Shown here piece by piece: positions 21,701 to 29,476 of a stretch of DNA of 43,986 bases. Each line of letters begins with the position of its first letter. Within the stretch, counting starts at the first letter, position 1. This DNA comes from a virus: IMG/VR virus record IMGVR_UViG_3300042540_000824, positions 1-43,986 of that record. One strand, written 5' to 3'. The notes beneath the pieces are model-generated. The model was not told the origin of the DNA and made no database searches. It was given only the letters and a program-made list of their open reading frames with translations. The position numbers and the translations under genes are program-made.

Positions 21701-22205
21701 CGCCTGGCGGCCTCATGACTGGTTTCAATTGAACCAGCAGGTGGAAAACCACTACTACCACAAAGCGAGCGTGTGTGCCGACGTGCGCCCCCGGCGGGTG
21801 ATCGAGATCGGTACCCGCTGCGGATACTCGCTCGTCTCGTTTGCTCTCACGGCCCCCGACGCCCGCTACCTCTGCATCGACGGGGCCTGCGACGCCGACT
21901 CGTTTGATTGCCTGGCCCACTGGCAGAGTGTGGTCGAGCGGTGGGCGATCGACGCCAGCCTGATCCTGGTCGACACGCAGCACGTCAAATCGCTGCCGCC
22001 GGCCGACTTTGCCCACGTGGACGGTGACCATACGTTCGCCGGGGCGCTCCGCGATCTGCGGCTCGTGGCCGGCTGCAAAACGATCCTGGCCGACGACACC
22101 TGCAATCCCGAGGTGAAGCGGGCGGTGGTGCAGTTCGCCAGCGAGCGGCGCCGCCGGGTCGATTGGCACCACGATGGCCTCCGCGAGTCTGCCGTCCTCA
22201 CATGA
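21663..22205 (+). CDS. Class I SAM-dependent methyltransferase (Methyltransf_24-like)
   Basis: 180 residues. RRVIEIGTRCGYSLVSFALT is motif I of a Rossmann methyltransferase, ARYLCIDGAC supplies the acidic motif II residue, and ADFAHVDGDHTFAGALRDLR is typical of the Methyltransf_24/cephalosporin-hydroxylase-like group, which often acts on sugars or small molecules. The start lies within the previous gene. Its place between a propeller enzyme and a glycosyltransferase suggests methylation of the same glycan. Confidence 0.7.
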   Translation: MTFRERLTQTLVDAWRPHDWFQLNQQVENHYYHKASVCADVRPRRVIEIGTRCGYSLVSFALTAPDARYLCIDGACDADSFDCLAHWQSVVERWAIDASLILVDTQHVKSLPPADFAHVDGDHTFAGALRDLRLVAGCKTILADDTCNPEVKRAVVQFASERRRRVDWHHDGLRESAVLT

Positions 22206-23251
22206 AGATCGCTGTATACGCTCTCGCGAAAAACGAGCAGAAACACGCCCTGGCCTGGGCGGATAGCTGCGCCGACGCCGACCTGCGAATCGTGACCGAC
22301 ACGGGCAGCACCGACGGCACCCAGGGCATCCTGACGCAGCTGGGTGTTACGGTCTGCAACGGCTACGTAGTGCCGTGGCGGTGGGACGATGCCCACAACC
22401 TATCGCTCAATCACGTTCCGCCCGATGTGGACGTGTGCATCCGGCTCGATCTCGACGAGCGGCTCCAGCCAGGGTGGCGGCAGGCGGTAGAGGCCGCCTG
22501 GAAGGACGGCGTGAACCAGCTGCGGTATCGCTACGTCTGGTCGTGGCAGAAAGACGGGTCGCCGGGCCTAGAGTTTCTGTGCGACCGCGTCCACGCCCGC
22601 CACGGGTTCCGCTGGTCCGCGCCGACGCACGAGGGCCTCGTCTGCTGGACAGGCGACCGTGTGCAGGCTCTCGCCCCTGGGCTGGAAATCCACCACCACC
22701 GCGACAATGGCAAGAAACACACGACCGACCTCGAGCTCCTGCGGGTGGCGGTTCGCGAGGCCCCGCATGATGCGCGGGCCCACTGGTATCTGGCCCGCGA
22801 AATGGACTATGCCGGGCTGCCGGAGGCGGCCGAGGCATTCTTGACATACGTCAAGTTGGAGGGCGGTAGCCCAACCGAGCAAAGCTACGCCTATCGGGCG
22901 CTCTGGCGGCTACGGTCCGATGAATCGTACCTTCACCAGGCGGCGGCAGCGGCGCCGGCCGAGCCCGAGGCCTGGCAGCTGCTGGCCTTCTGCCACTACG
23001 CGCGGCGCGAGTGGCGGCAGGTGGCGGCCTATGCCAAGCGGGCGATTGAGGCCGACGCCCCGAGCACGCATTGCAGCGATCCCACGTGCCGCACGAAGGC
23101 CTACGACCTGCTGGCCGTGGCCCTGTGGGAGCTCGGCGAGCGTCCAGAGGCCCTCACCATGGCCAAGGAGGCCGTGGCACGATGCCCAGACGACCCGCGC
23201 CTGGCGGGCAACGTCGCCTCCATGGAGCGGATCCTCTCCGCTGCTGCATGA
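22202..23251 (+). CDS. GT2-like glycosyltransferase fused to TPR repeats
   Basis: 349 residues from an ATGA overlap. The N-terminal ~200 residues are a GT-A fold: KIAVYALAKNEQKHALAWAD, IVTDTGSTDGTQGILTQLGV, then DVCIRLDLDERLQPGWRQAV with the D-x-D metal motif, and HEGLVCWTGDRVQALAPGLE with a following His-rich stretch. The C-terminal ~145 residues are TPR-like helices (DARAHWYLAREMDYAGLPEA, AWQLLAFCHYARREWRQVAA, AYDLLAVALWELGERPEALT). Such fusions glycosylate proteins or polysaccharides, the TPR part binding the acceptor. The acceptor could be a virion fibre, capsid or host wall component. Confidence 0.75.
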   Translation: MKIAVYALAKNEQKHALAWADSCADADLRIVTDTGSTDGTQGILTQLGVTVCNGYVVPWRWDDAHNLSLNHVPPDVDVCIRLDLDERLQPGWRQAVEAAWKDGVNQLRYRYVWSWQKDGSPGLEFLCDRVHARHGFRWSAPTHEGLVCWTGDRVQALAPGLEIHHHRDNGKKHTTDLELLRVAVREAPHDARAHWYLAREMDYAGLPEAAEAFLTYVKLEGGSPTEQSYAYRALWRLRSDESYLHQAAAAAPAEPEAWQLLAFCHYARREWRQVAAYAKRAIEADAPSTHCSDPTCRTKAYDLLAVALWELGERPEALTMAKEAVARCPDDPRLAGNVASMERILSAAA

Positions 23252-23703
23252 GCAACCGCCTCCGCACCATTGCCGACGCCCTGGCGGAATCGCTGGGCGA
23301 CATCACGTGGTCGCCGGTCGCCACCGTCCAGCGGAAAAACTGGGTGAGCGTCGACGTGGAGGACATGGCCAACCCGGTGATCTACGTGGTGCCTGGCAAT
23401 GCCGAGGTGACCCGCGTGAGCCGGTCTGTGAGCCAGTTCGACTATCTGGTCAACGTCTTCATCGGCCGCCATGTGCAAACCGATGCCGAGGTCGACGGCA
23501 TGATGGACCTGGCCGATAGCGTTTTGCTTTACATTCGCGCCCACGACTGGACCGGCGTCACGTGGCCGACCGGTGTGACGAGCCCGCAAAACGTCTCGAT
23601 CACGCTAAACCCTGACGACGCCCTGAACGACCGCAACGTCTGGCGGGCGGTGATCGAGGCCCGCTACATCGTCTTTGAGGCCGACGCCCTGCCGGAGGTG
23701 TAG
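23248..23703 (+). CDS. Tail completion protein (gpU-position)
   Basis: 151 residues, ATGA-coupled to the glycosyltransferase gene. RLRTIADALAESLGDITWSP at the start and QFDYLVNVFIGRHVQTDAEV, then DLADSVLLYIRAHDWTGVTW, and RAVIEARYIVFEADALPEV at the end fit small alpha/beta tail-terminator or completion proteins of siphoviruses. Its location just ahead of the tube genes agrees. It would cap the tail tube where it meets the head. Confidence 0.55.
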   Translation: MSNRLRTIADALAESLGDITWSPVATVQRKNWVSVDVEDMANPVIYVVPGNAEVTRVSRSVSQFDYLVNVFIGRHVQTDAEVDGMMDLADSVLLYIRAHDWTGVTWPTGVTSPQNVSITLNPDDALNDRNVWRAVIEARYIVFEADALPEV

Positions 23704-23706
23704 CCA

Positions 23707-24423
23707 ATGGCGGGATTTGTTGGCGCGACCTGGCGAAACTCCAAGGGACAACGGCAGCAGACCAAGTTCCAATGGAACAAAGGAGAGCTGTCCAAGCTGA
23801 TTGGCGCTGGTGCTGCAATCGCTCTGCAAAAAGCCGGGCTGGAGGTCCGCAAGGCCACCCAGAGAATGATGGTTGGCGGATCGACGCCGACAGGCCGCAC
23901 CGTCCGCAAGGTGCCTCAATGGTGGAAGGTTGGCGAGAAAGACGGCTATCCTGTCGTAGCCTATGTCAAAAAGGTTCCGCGGCCAGACAAGGTCAGCTCG
24001 TGGGCCCCGCGGGCATTTCTCCGAAACGACGTGCAGAGCGATTGGGACCCGCGATCGCAGTCGGTCGTCATCGGGCCGAGCAAGTTTCCATGGTTGAATC
24101 AGTTGCACGAATTTGGAGGGAACGTCCGGGTTTTTGTGCGGCACCTAGACACCCCAACCAAGCAGTACGGCGGCCACAAGGTGCCCAGGAAATTCCAAAA
24201 AACCCGCATTAATGATCGCGGGAAAACCATCTACATGGGCGCCTACGTAGGCGTGTTCAGCAACAGCGGCGGACGGTTTTCGGTCGGTTCCAGGAAGGTC
24301 CGAGGCCGGGCGTATATGGAAATCGGATTGCAGAGGTCGATCAACAAAATACCCAAGCAATTCCAGGACACGATCTCCTACGGAAAGATCAGGGTTTTCC
24401 GGGAAGCCAGGTCTCGACGGTGA
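23707..24423 (+). CDS. HK97 gp10-like minor tail/connector protein
   Basis: 238 residues, basic. ALQKAGLEVRKATQRMMVGG in the N-terminal helix, then KFPWLNQLHEFGGNVRVFVR, and FSVGSRKVRGRAYMEIGLQR match the layout of HK97 gp10-type proteins (neck or tail-completion), which typically have an 'LHEFGG' motif and an 'R-Y-M' ending. The Arg/Lys-rich composition suggests contact with DNA or acidic neighbours. Composition is a little more AT-rich than the flanks. Confidence 0.6.
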   Translation: MAGFVGATWRNSKGQRQQTKFQWNKGELSKLIGAGAAIALQKAGLEVRKATQRMMVGGSTPTGRTVRKVPQWWKVGEKDGYPVVAYVKKVPRPDKVSSWAPRAFLRNDVQSDWDPRSQSVVIGPSKFPWLNQLHEFGGNVRVFVRHLDTPTKQYGGHKVPRKFQKTRINDRGKTIYMGAYVGVFSNSGGRFSVGSRKVRGRAYMEIGLQRSINKIPKQFQDTISYGKIRVFREARSRR

Positions 24424-24425
24424 AG

Positions 24426-24509
24426 CCACACCCCCTCTTTGCCACCTGCCTCCGCTCCTAGTTTGGACGCATCGCCGCGACCTGCGGCCACCGTCCATAG
24501 GAGCAATCA
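24426..24509. promoter_or_regulatory. Gap with CCACACCCCCT and CCTGCC-N7-CTAG motifs
   Basis: CCACACCCCCT at 24426-24436 directly follows the stop codon. CCTGCC (24445-24450) is followed seven bases later by CTAG (24458-24461). The same pair, CCTGCC then CTAG at 5-8 bases, lies in the gaps at 32780-32794 and 36118-36135. It may be a late promoter or transcript-processing signal for the tail genes. AGGAG before the next ATG is the ribosome site. Confidence 0.4.
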
Positions 24510-24830
24510 ATGGCCACCGTCACCCTCGGTAAAGACGTGACGATCGGCGGCGTGAGCAACGCCCGGTCGTGCACCGTCACCAACTCGGCCGCGGAGGTCG
24601 ATGTCACCAAGTTCGGCGACACGAGCCGCAAGTTTCGAAAGGCGATGATCGAGCAGACCTGCGAGCTCGAGTGCGTTGACGATCCCGGCGTCGAGGCCGG
24701 CGACACCTTCACACTCACCGGCACCGACACCGGCGCCAGCGTCGATTACATCGTCACAAGCGTCGCGAAGAGCGACCCGATCGACGGCATCTCCACCTAC
24801 ACCGTCTCGGCCACCCGCACCGAGCAGTAG
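24510..24830 (+). CDS. Tail tube-like protein (copy 1)
   Basis: 106 residues: ATVTLGKDVTIGGVSNARSC, AAEVDVTKFGDTSRKFRKAM and CELECVDDPGVEAGDTFTLT, ending in IDGISTYTVSATRTEQ. A small all-beta protein with this plan just ahead of the chaperone and tape-measure genes is a good tail tube candidate (compare lambda gpV N-domain). Copies 2 and 3 follow. Confidence 0.6.
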   Translation: MATVTLGKDVTIGGVSNARSCTVTNSAAEVDVTKFGDTSRKFRKAMIEQTCELECVDDPGVEAGDTFTLTGTDTGASVDYIVTSVAKSDPIDGISTYTVSATRTEQ

Positions 24831-24859
24831 CCCCACACCCACACACGAGGCCCTAAACC

Positions 24860-25177
24860 ATGGCGATCGGACTTGGCAAGAACGGAACGGCTCCTCCGTT
24901 TGGCTCCGGCATCATCTCGGCGACCTACACCGAGGAGCAGGAAGTCGTCGACATCACCAACCGCAGCAACTGCGGCGGCTCAACCGGTGCCCCTGGCTAC
25001 CGCGTCAACCTAGCTGGCTTCAAGACGAAGACGTGGGAAATCGAGTGCCACGACGCCACCGGCGTCATCACGCAGCTTGAGACGCAGGGCGCGACCGGCT
25101 TCATGGTGATGGGCGTCACGGAAAACATCTCCATCGACGGGGCCGTGACGTTCACGATCACCGCGCGGGAGGCCTGA
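24860..25177 (+). CDS. Tail tube-like protein (copy 2)
   Basis: 105 residues: AIGLGKNGTAPPFGSGIISA, EEQEVVDITNRSNCGGSTGA, KTKTWEIECHDATGVITQLE, ending ISIDGAVTFTITAREA. It keeps the 'GLGK', 'VDITN' and 'SIDG...FT' landmarks of the other two copies but is the most divergent. It may be a minor tube variant or an initiator/terminator ring. Confidence 0.55.
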   Translation: MAIGLGKNGTAPPFGSGIISATYTEEQEVVDITNRSNCGGSTGAPGYRVNLAGFKTKTWEIECHDATGVITQLETQGATGFMVMGVTENISIDGAVTFTITAREA

Positions 25178-25180
25178 TCC

Positions 25181-25540
25181 GTGGCCATCACGCTCGGCAA
25201 GGATGTCACGGTCAGCGTGGGCGGCAATGTCGCCTCCGCACGGTCGGCCACCTTCTCGTACAGCGTGAACACGATCGACATCGGCGAGTACGGCGTGCGT
25301 GCGGCTGCCGTCTACCCCGTCTCGTACACCGGCACCGTGTCGCTGGAGTTCAACGACTCCAGTGACTTGGGCTCGCTCTATGACATGATCACAAACGGCA
25401 CCGAGATCACGGTCTCGGGTGGTGCCGGGGCGTGGTCATTCCCAGCGGTGGTGACCGGGGCGAGCGAGTCGGCGTCGATCGACGGTGTGGCGACCTTCAC
25501 GGTGGAGGCCCAAATGACTCGCAGTGGAACGAGGGCGTAA
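25181..25540 (+). CDS. Tail tube-like protein (copy 3)
   Basis: 119 residues from a GTG three bases after the previous stop: AITLGKDVTVSVGGNVASAR, NTIDIGEYGVRAAAVYPVSY, TVSLEFNDSSDLGSLYDMIT, ending SIDGVATFTVEAQMTRSG. Closest in form to copy 1. Which of the three is the main tube subunit cannot be decided from sequence. The stop overlaps the chaperone start (TAATG). Confidence 0.55.
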   Translation: MAITLGKDVTVSVGGNVASARSATFSYSVNTIDIGEYGVRAAAVYPVSYTGTVSLEFNDSSDLGSLYDMITNGTEITVSGGAGAWSFPAVVTGASESASIDGVATFTVEAQMTRSGTRA

Positions 25541-26118
25541 TGAGAGAGTTTCGCGACGACCAGGGCCGCCCGTGGATGGTGGCCCTGACGGTGGCGGCGG
25601 CGGACCGGGTCCGCGGACTGGTCACGCTCGACGTGGCCGAGGATGTCGAGCAGCCAGACGGCAGCGTCCAGCGGCAGACCCGCCAGGTGCCGTTTGATCT
25701 GATCGACGCCGGCAACATTTCCCGCACGCTCGAGGTGCTCCGCAGCCAATACGCCAAGATTGGCGAGGTTCTCTACGCCATCTGCCGCGGCCAGTGCGAA
25801 GAGAAGAAGGTGAGCCGCGAGCAGTTCCTCGACGGCCTGCGGGGCGACGCTCTCGACGCCGGCACCAAGGCTCTGGAGCAGGAGCTCGTCGATTTTTTCC
25901 CGCAGCGCCTCCGCAAGATGGTCGGGCTTCTCGTCAGCAAGATGGACGAGATGGCCGGCGAGCTGCTCGCCAAGGCGGAGGCGGGACTGGAAGCGGCGAC
26001 GATGGAGACCCTGCTCGGACAGTCTGGCACACCATCTACGAAGCCGCTGGAATCCTCGGAATCCATCCCGGCGAGTGGACCCTCCGAAACCTCATCATCG
26101 CCCGCGACAGCCGCCTAG
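25540..26118 (+). CDS. Tail assembly chaperone, gpG-like
   Basis: 192 residues from a TAATG overlap. MREFRDDQGRPWMVALTVAA, then FDLIDAGNISRTLEVLRSQY, EKKVSREQFLDGLRGDALDA and FFPQRLRKMVGLLVSKMDEM show a normal helical chaperone. Its last ~30 residues (GTPSTKPLESSESIPASGPS onward) are low in complexity and overlap the second-frame coding sequence. Like lambda gpG it would coat the tape measure before tube assembly. The overlap with a second open frame at -1 points to programmed frameshifting. Confidence 0.65.
   Translation: MREFRDDQGRPWMVALTVAAADRVRGLVTLDVAEDVEQPDGSVQRQTRQVPFDLIDAGNISRTLEVLRSQYAKIGEVLYAICRGQCEEKKVSREQFLDGLRGDALDAGTKALEQELVDFFPQRLRKMVGLLVSKMDEMAGELLAKAEAGLEAATMETLLGQSGTPSTKPLESSESIPASGPSETSSSPATAA
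25893..25899 (+). promoter_or_regulatory. Candidate -1 slippery heptamer
   Basis: T-TTT-TTC in the frame of the gpG-like gene (codons GAT TTT TTC) is a canonical X-XXY-YYZ slippery sequence. It is the only good heptamer I find in the overlap. A slip here would add a Gly/Arg/Asp-rich linker before the second domain, so a slip site nearer 26000 by another mechanism is also possible. Confidence 0.4.
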
Positions 26119-26300
26119 AGATGGATTGGTGGCACACCGCCAACCTGCTGGCTCAACAGGCCAACTTCAACAAGCCAAAACACGCCCCGACAACCGACCC
26201 CACGAAACTCAACCCGTTCGCCAAGAAGGCCAAGGGCAAGCAGGCCACGCCAGAGGAGATCCAAAAGCTCCTGGGTCCTGATTGGCAAAAGTACGTCTGA
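25893..26300 (+). CDS. Frameshift extension of the tail chaperone (gpT-like part)
   Basis: Frame -1 relative to the gpG-like gene; the frame is open through the overlap and ends at 26300. The clearly coding part begins near VWHTIYEAAGILGIHPGEWT and continues LRNLIIARDSRLEMDWWHTA, NLLAQQANFNKPKHAP, ending PEEIQKLLGPDWQKYV. It resembles downstream tail-chaperone domains found just before tape-measure genes. No start codon precedes the conserved part in this frame; the first ATG (26121) falls in the middle of it. The domain is therefore best made as a fusion by -1 frameshifting. The coordinates give the candidate shift point to the stop. Confidence 0.6.
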   Translation, partial: FFPAAPPQDGRASRQQDGRDGRRAARQGGGGTGSGDDGDPARTVWHTIYEAAGILGIHPGEWTLRNLIIARDSRLEMDWWHTANLLAQQANFNKPKHAPTTDPTKLNPFAKKAKGKQATPEEIQKLLGPDWQKYV

Positions 26301-26312
26301 CAAGGAAAAACT

Positions 26313-28568
26313 ATGGCATCTGCGTCAGGCATTCGGATGGGCAGGGTCTTCGTCGAAATCGGCGCAGACCCCGCTCGGTTTTTTGCCGCCATTCAAGGCA
26401 TCCAGAAAAGCATTGGCCGCATCGGCTCGGCCATGTCTTCGTTGGGCACCCGCATGGCCGGCGTCGGCGCCGCCTTCGGCGCACCGTTTGTCGGGGCCGT
26501 GGTGGCGGGGTCAAAGTTTCAAGACGTACTGCTCAACATCAAGGCCTCAACTGGCGCAACGGCTGGCCAACTGGAGCAGGTGAAGTCGGCTGCCATGGCG
26601 ATGTCTTCAGCGCTCGGCGTCGGCCCGACTGAAGCGGCGCAGGGATTTCTGGAGCTGCTCAAAGCCGGCATGAGCGTGGAGCAGGTGCTCTCGGGGGCTG
26701 GCCAGTCTGCGTTGCAGTTTGCGAAGGTCGGCGAAATGGCTGTCGCCGATGCTGCCGTTGTCATGGCCGACGCCATGAACGTTTTCAAGGTATCTGGCGA
26801 TGTCGCCGCCAATACGCTGTCATCGGCTGCCGACGCTTCCAGCACATCTATCCAGGGCATCTCGCTGGCGTTCTCGCAAGTATCGGCGGTTGCGGCACTT
26901 GCCAACCAGTCGATTCAGGACACGGGTGCGGCCTTGGCCGTCTTGGCCAACGCCGGCATCAAGGGCTCAGACGCAGGAACATCGCTAAAGACGATGCTGA
27001 TGCGGCTCATGGCGCCGGCGGACGACGCCGCCGAAGCGTTGGCAAGCATCGGGCTTTCGACAGACGCCTTCCGCAACGCGGATGGCACCATGAAGCCCAT
27101 GGTAGAAATCATTCGCACGCTCACCCAATCCATGGGCGACATGGATCAGGCGGCGCGCGACGACATGCTCCGCCGCATCTTTGGGGCAGATGCCATCCGC
27201 GCCGCCGCCGTGTTCATGCAGGTCGGCGTCGACGGCTTCAACGCCATGCAAGACGGCATGAACGAGGCTCTGCCGGTCGGCGAAAAGTTTGACGCCATGA
27301 TGGGCGGCCTGTCCGGTGCGGCGAAAAGCATCTATGCCGCAATGGAGCGATTGGCTATTGCCGTCACCGATGCCGTCGGACCGTCGCTGGTCGCTCTAGC
27401 CCAGCCGATCGCAGACGTAATCGGCGGCCTAGCGACGTTCATTTCAAAAAACCAAGAGCTCGTGTTGTCGATCGCCAAGGGCGTCGCCATCTTTACCGGA
27501 GTCGGCCTGGCGATCGCCGGCGTCGGCACGGCCCTGACGCTTGTCGCCGGTGCCATGGGCCTGGTGCTTTCGCCCGTCGGTGCGATCCTTGCGGCCGTCA
27601 CGGGGCTCGGGGCTGGCATCGTGTATTTCGCCGGCGGCCTGTCAGGTCTAGCCGACTTGGCCAACACCACGTTCTCTGGCATCTATGCCGCGATCGCCGA
27701 AGGCGACCTGGCCGGGGCCATGGACATTCTCTGGCTCGGCCTTTACGCCGGCTGGCTCAAGGGCGTCGAGGGCCTGATGGCGGCCGTCGACCCGTGGGTC
27801 TCGCTGTTCCAGAACACGTTTACGTATCTCTCCGCAACGGTGCTGTCTATTTGGGACGGAATGGTAAATGCCATGGCGGCAAGCTGGGACGCTATGGAGT
27901 CGAGCGTGCGTAAGGGTTGGAACTTTCTGCAGGCGGCATTCAAAGGCGCGGAACAGGTTGCGTTGGATGATGTGAAGATTGACCAAGAGATGGCAGACCG
28001 TCGCCGCAAGCGAGAGTCGCAGACAACCGACCGCATGGACGCCGCTGACAAGGCCGCAGAGAACAGGGAAGATCAAAATCGGGCTAACAGGGCACAGCGC
28101 ACTGCCGACAGTCAGCAGGCGGATGCAAATCTGGCCAACGCCACGGGCGGCAAACGCGAGACCCGCGCCCGCAATGACCAGTTTTCGCAGCTGCTCAAAG
28201 ACGTGGAAGGCGCCACCACGATGGACGCCCTCCGCGGTATGTACGAAGAGTTTGACGCCCTGGCGTCTAATGGCCGCCTGACCAGCGCACAGATGGCGAC
28301 GCTGGAGACGGCCTTGGAAGACGCCCAGGAGCGTGTGAGCAAGAGCGGCAGCTCGATGGGCGGCTCGCCGTCGCAGCAAATCCGCGACAACGCCGGAGCC
28401 GCTGCGGCCGAATCTGGCCAGAGCAGCGCCGAGGTGGCCGGCACGTTCTCGTCGATGGCCCTTGGCGGCCTTGGGTTCGGCAGCAGCCTCGCACAGAAGC
28501 AGCTCGACACGCTGAAGTCTATCGAGCAAAACACCCGCGCCAGTGAAGAAGGTCTTGTAGGAGTCTAG
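26313..28568 (+). CDS. Tail tape measure protein
   Basis: 751 residues with an AAGGA site. The first ~340 residues match the conserved tape-measure domain (TIGR01760-like): KFQDVLLNIKASTGATAGQL, VGPTEAAQGFLELLKAGMSV, VMADAMNVFKVSGDVAANTL, ALAVLANAGIKGSDAGTSLK and MDQAARDDMLRRIFGADAIR. Residues ~385-450 are strongly hydrophobic (ISKNQELVLSIAKGVAIFTG onward), the segment thought to enter the host membrane. The C-terminal 200 residues are charged helices. Its length sets tail length: with a helical rise of about 1.5 angstrom per residue it implies a tail near 110 nm, which is an estimate. Confidence 0.9.
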   Translation: MASASGIRMGRVFVEIGADPARFFAAIQGIQKSIGRIGSAMSSLGTRMAGVGAAFGAPFVGAVVAGSKFQDVLLNIKASTGATAGQLEQVKSAAMAMSSALGVGPTEAAQGFLELLKAGMSVEQVLSGAGQSALQFAKVGEMAVADAAVVMADAMNVFKVSGDVAANTLSSAADASSTSIQGISLAFSQVSAVAALANQSIQDTGAALAVLANAGIKGSDAGTSLKTMLMRLMAPADDAAEALASIGLSTDAFRNADGTMKPMVEIIRTLTQSMGDMDQAARDDMLRRIFGADAIRAAAVFMQVGVDGFNAMQDGMNEALPVGEKFDAMMGGLSGAAKSIYAAMERLAIAVTDAVGPSLVALAQPIADVIGGLATFISKNQELVLSIAKGVAIFTGVGLAIAGVGTALTLVAGAMGLVLSPVGAILAAVTGLGAGIVYFAGGLSGLADLANTTFSGIYAAIAEGDLAGAMDILWLGLYAGWLKGVEGLMAAVDPWVSLFQNTFTYLSATVLSIWDGMVNAMAASWDAMESSVRKGWNFLQAAFKGAEQVALDDVKIDQEMADRRRKRESQTTDRMDAADKAAENREDQNRANRAQRTADSQQADANLANATGGKRETRARNDQFSQLLKDVEGATTMDALRGMYEEFDALASNGRLTSAQMATLETALEDAQERVSKSGSSMGGSPSQQIRDNAGAAAAESGQSSAEVAGTFSSMALGGLGFGSSLAQKQLDTLKSIEQNTRASEEGLVGV

Positions 28569-28574
28569 GTACGC

Positions 28575-29474
28575 ATGGCACTCGTCTGGGTCGAAGACAA
28601 CGACAGCCGCTCCGCCACGATCGTGCGGCTGGGCAAGCGTGCCTCGAGCACGTACCAGAAAAGCTACAAGGTCTTCGGCACGACCAACGACGTGGATCTG
28701 CACGCCGAGGCCAACACCAAGATCAGCAGCGAGCTGGCGTATTTTCAGTACCCCGGCCAGCCCAACGTGCAGCTCCGGGCCGAGAGCTACAGCGTCAACT
28801 ACCTGGGAGACGACGCATGGCAGGTGACGGTTTCCTACGAGAAGACCGGGGCCGACGACGACAGCCAGACAGACCCGCTCCGGCGGTCGCGGTCGTTTGA
28901 CACGTCAGGCGGGTCGCAGCACATCACGCAGGCCGACGGCGGCAAGATCACGTCGACCGGCACGACGACCACCCGCACGGGCACAGAGACGCGGTTCCCG
29001 TCGAACGCCCCGAGCATGAGCTCGGCCATCGGCGTCGATGGCGATTCGGTCAACGGCGTCGACATCGTGGTGCCGGCGTTGTCGTGGACCGAGACCTATG
29101 ACGTGCCGTCGGCCTACGTCACGGCTGCGTACATCAAGCGCGTGGCCGCCCTGACCGGCACGACAAACGACGCGACCTTCCGCACGTTCGCCGCCGGCGA
29201 GGTTCTGTTCCTCGGCTGCAGCGGCAACCAGGACTGGGACGCCGACCGTGGTGACGGGCCGTGGAGCCTGTCTTACAAGTTCGTGGCGTCGCCCAACATC
29301 ACGGGCCAGACGATCGGAACGATTACGAACATTGCCAAGAAAGGCCACGAGTACCTGTGGGTGCGGTATGAAGACAGCGTCACGGGCAGCGATCTCGTCA
29401 AGCGTCCGAAGTACGTGTACGTCAACACCGTCTACAAAGAGGGTGCATTCTCCGGCCTGGGCATCGGGGACTAA
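28575..29474 (+). CDS. Putative distal tail protein
   Basis: 299 residues, beta-rich. ALVWVEDNDSRSATIVRLGK, then QLRAESYSVNYLGDDAWQVT, IGVDGDSVNGVDIVVPALSW, WSLSYKFVASPNITGQTIGT, and KKGHEYLWVRYEDSVTGSDL. Position directly after the tape measure is that of distal-tail (Dit-like) or baseplate hub proteins. I see no firm family match, so the name is by position. Confidence 0.45.
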   Translation: MALVWVEDNDSRSATIVRLGKRASSTYQKSYKVFGTTNDVDLHAEANTKISSELAYFQYPGQPNVQLRAESYSVNYLGDDAWQVTVSYEKTGADDDSQTDPLRRSRSFDTSGGSQHITQADGGKITSTGTTTTRTGTETRFPSNAPSMSSAIGVDGDSVNGVDIVVPALSWTETYDVPSAYVTAAYIKRVAALTGTTNDATFRTFAAGEVLFLGCSGNQDWDADRGDGPWSLSYKFVASPNITGQTIGTITNIAKKGHEYLWVRYEDSVTGSDLVKRPKYVYVNTVYKEGAFSGLGIGD

Positions 29475-29476
29475 CA

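Noticed and set aside
27648-28703. 351-codon - strand open frame over the tape measure C-terminus
   Set aside because: Antisense shadow; crosses the end of the tape measure and start of the next gene and shows no recognisable domain.
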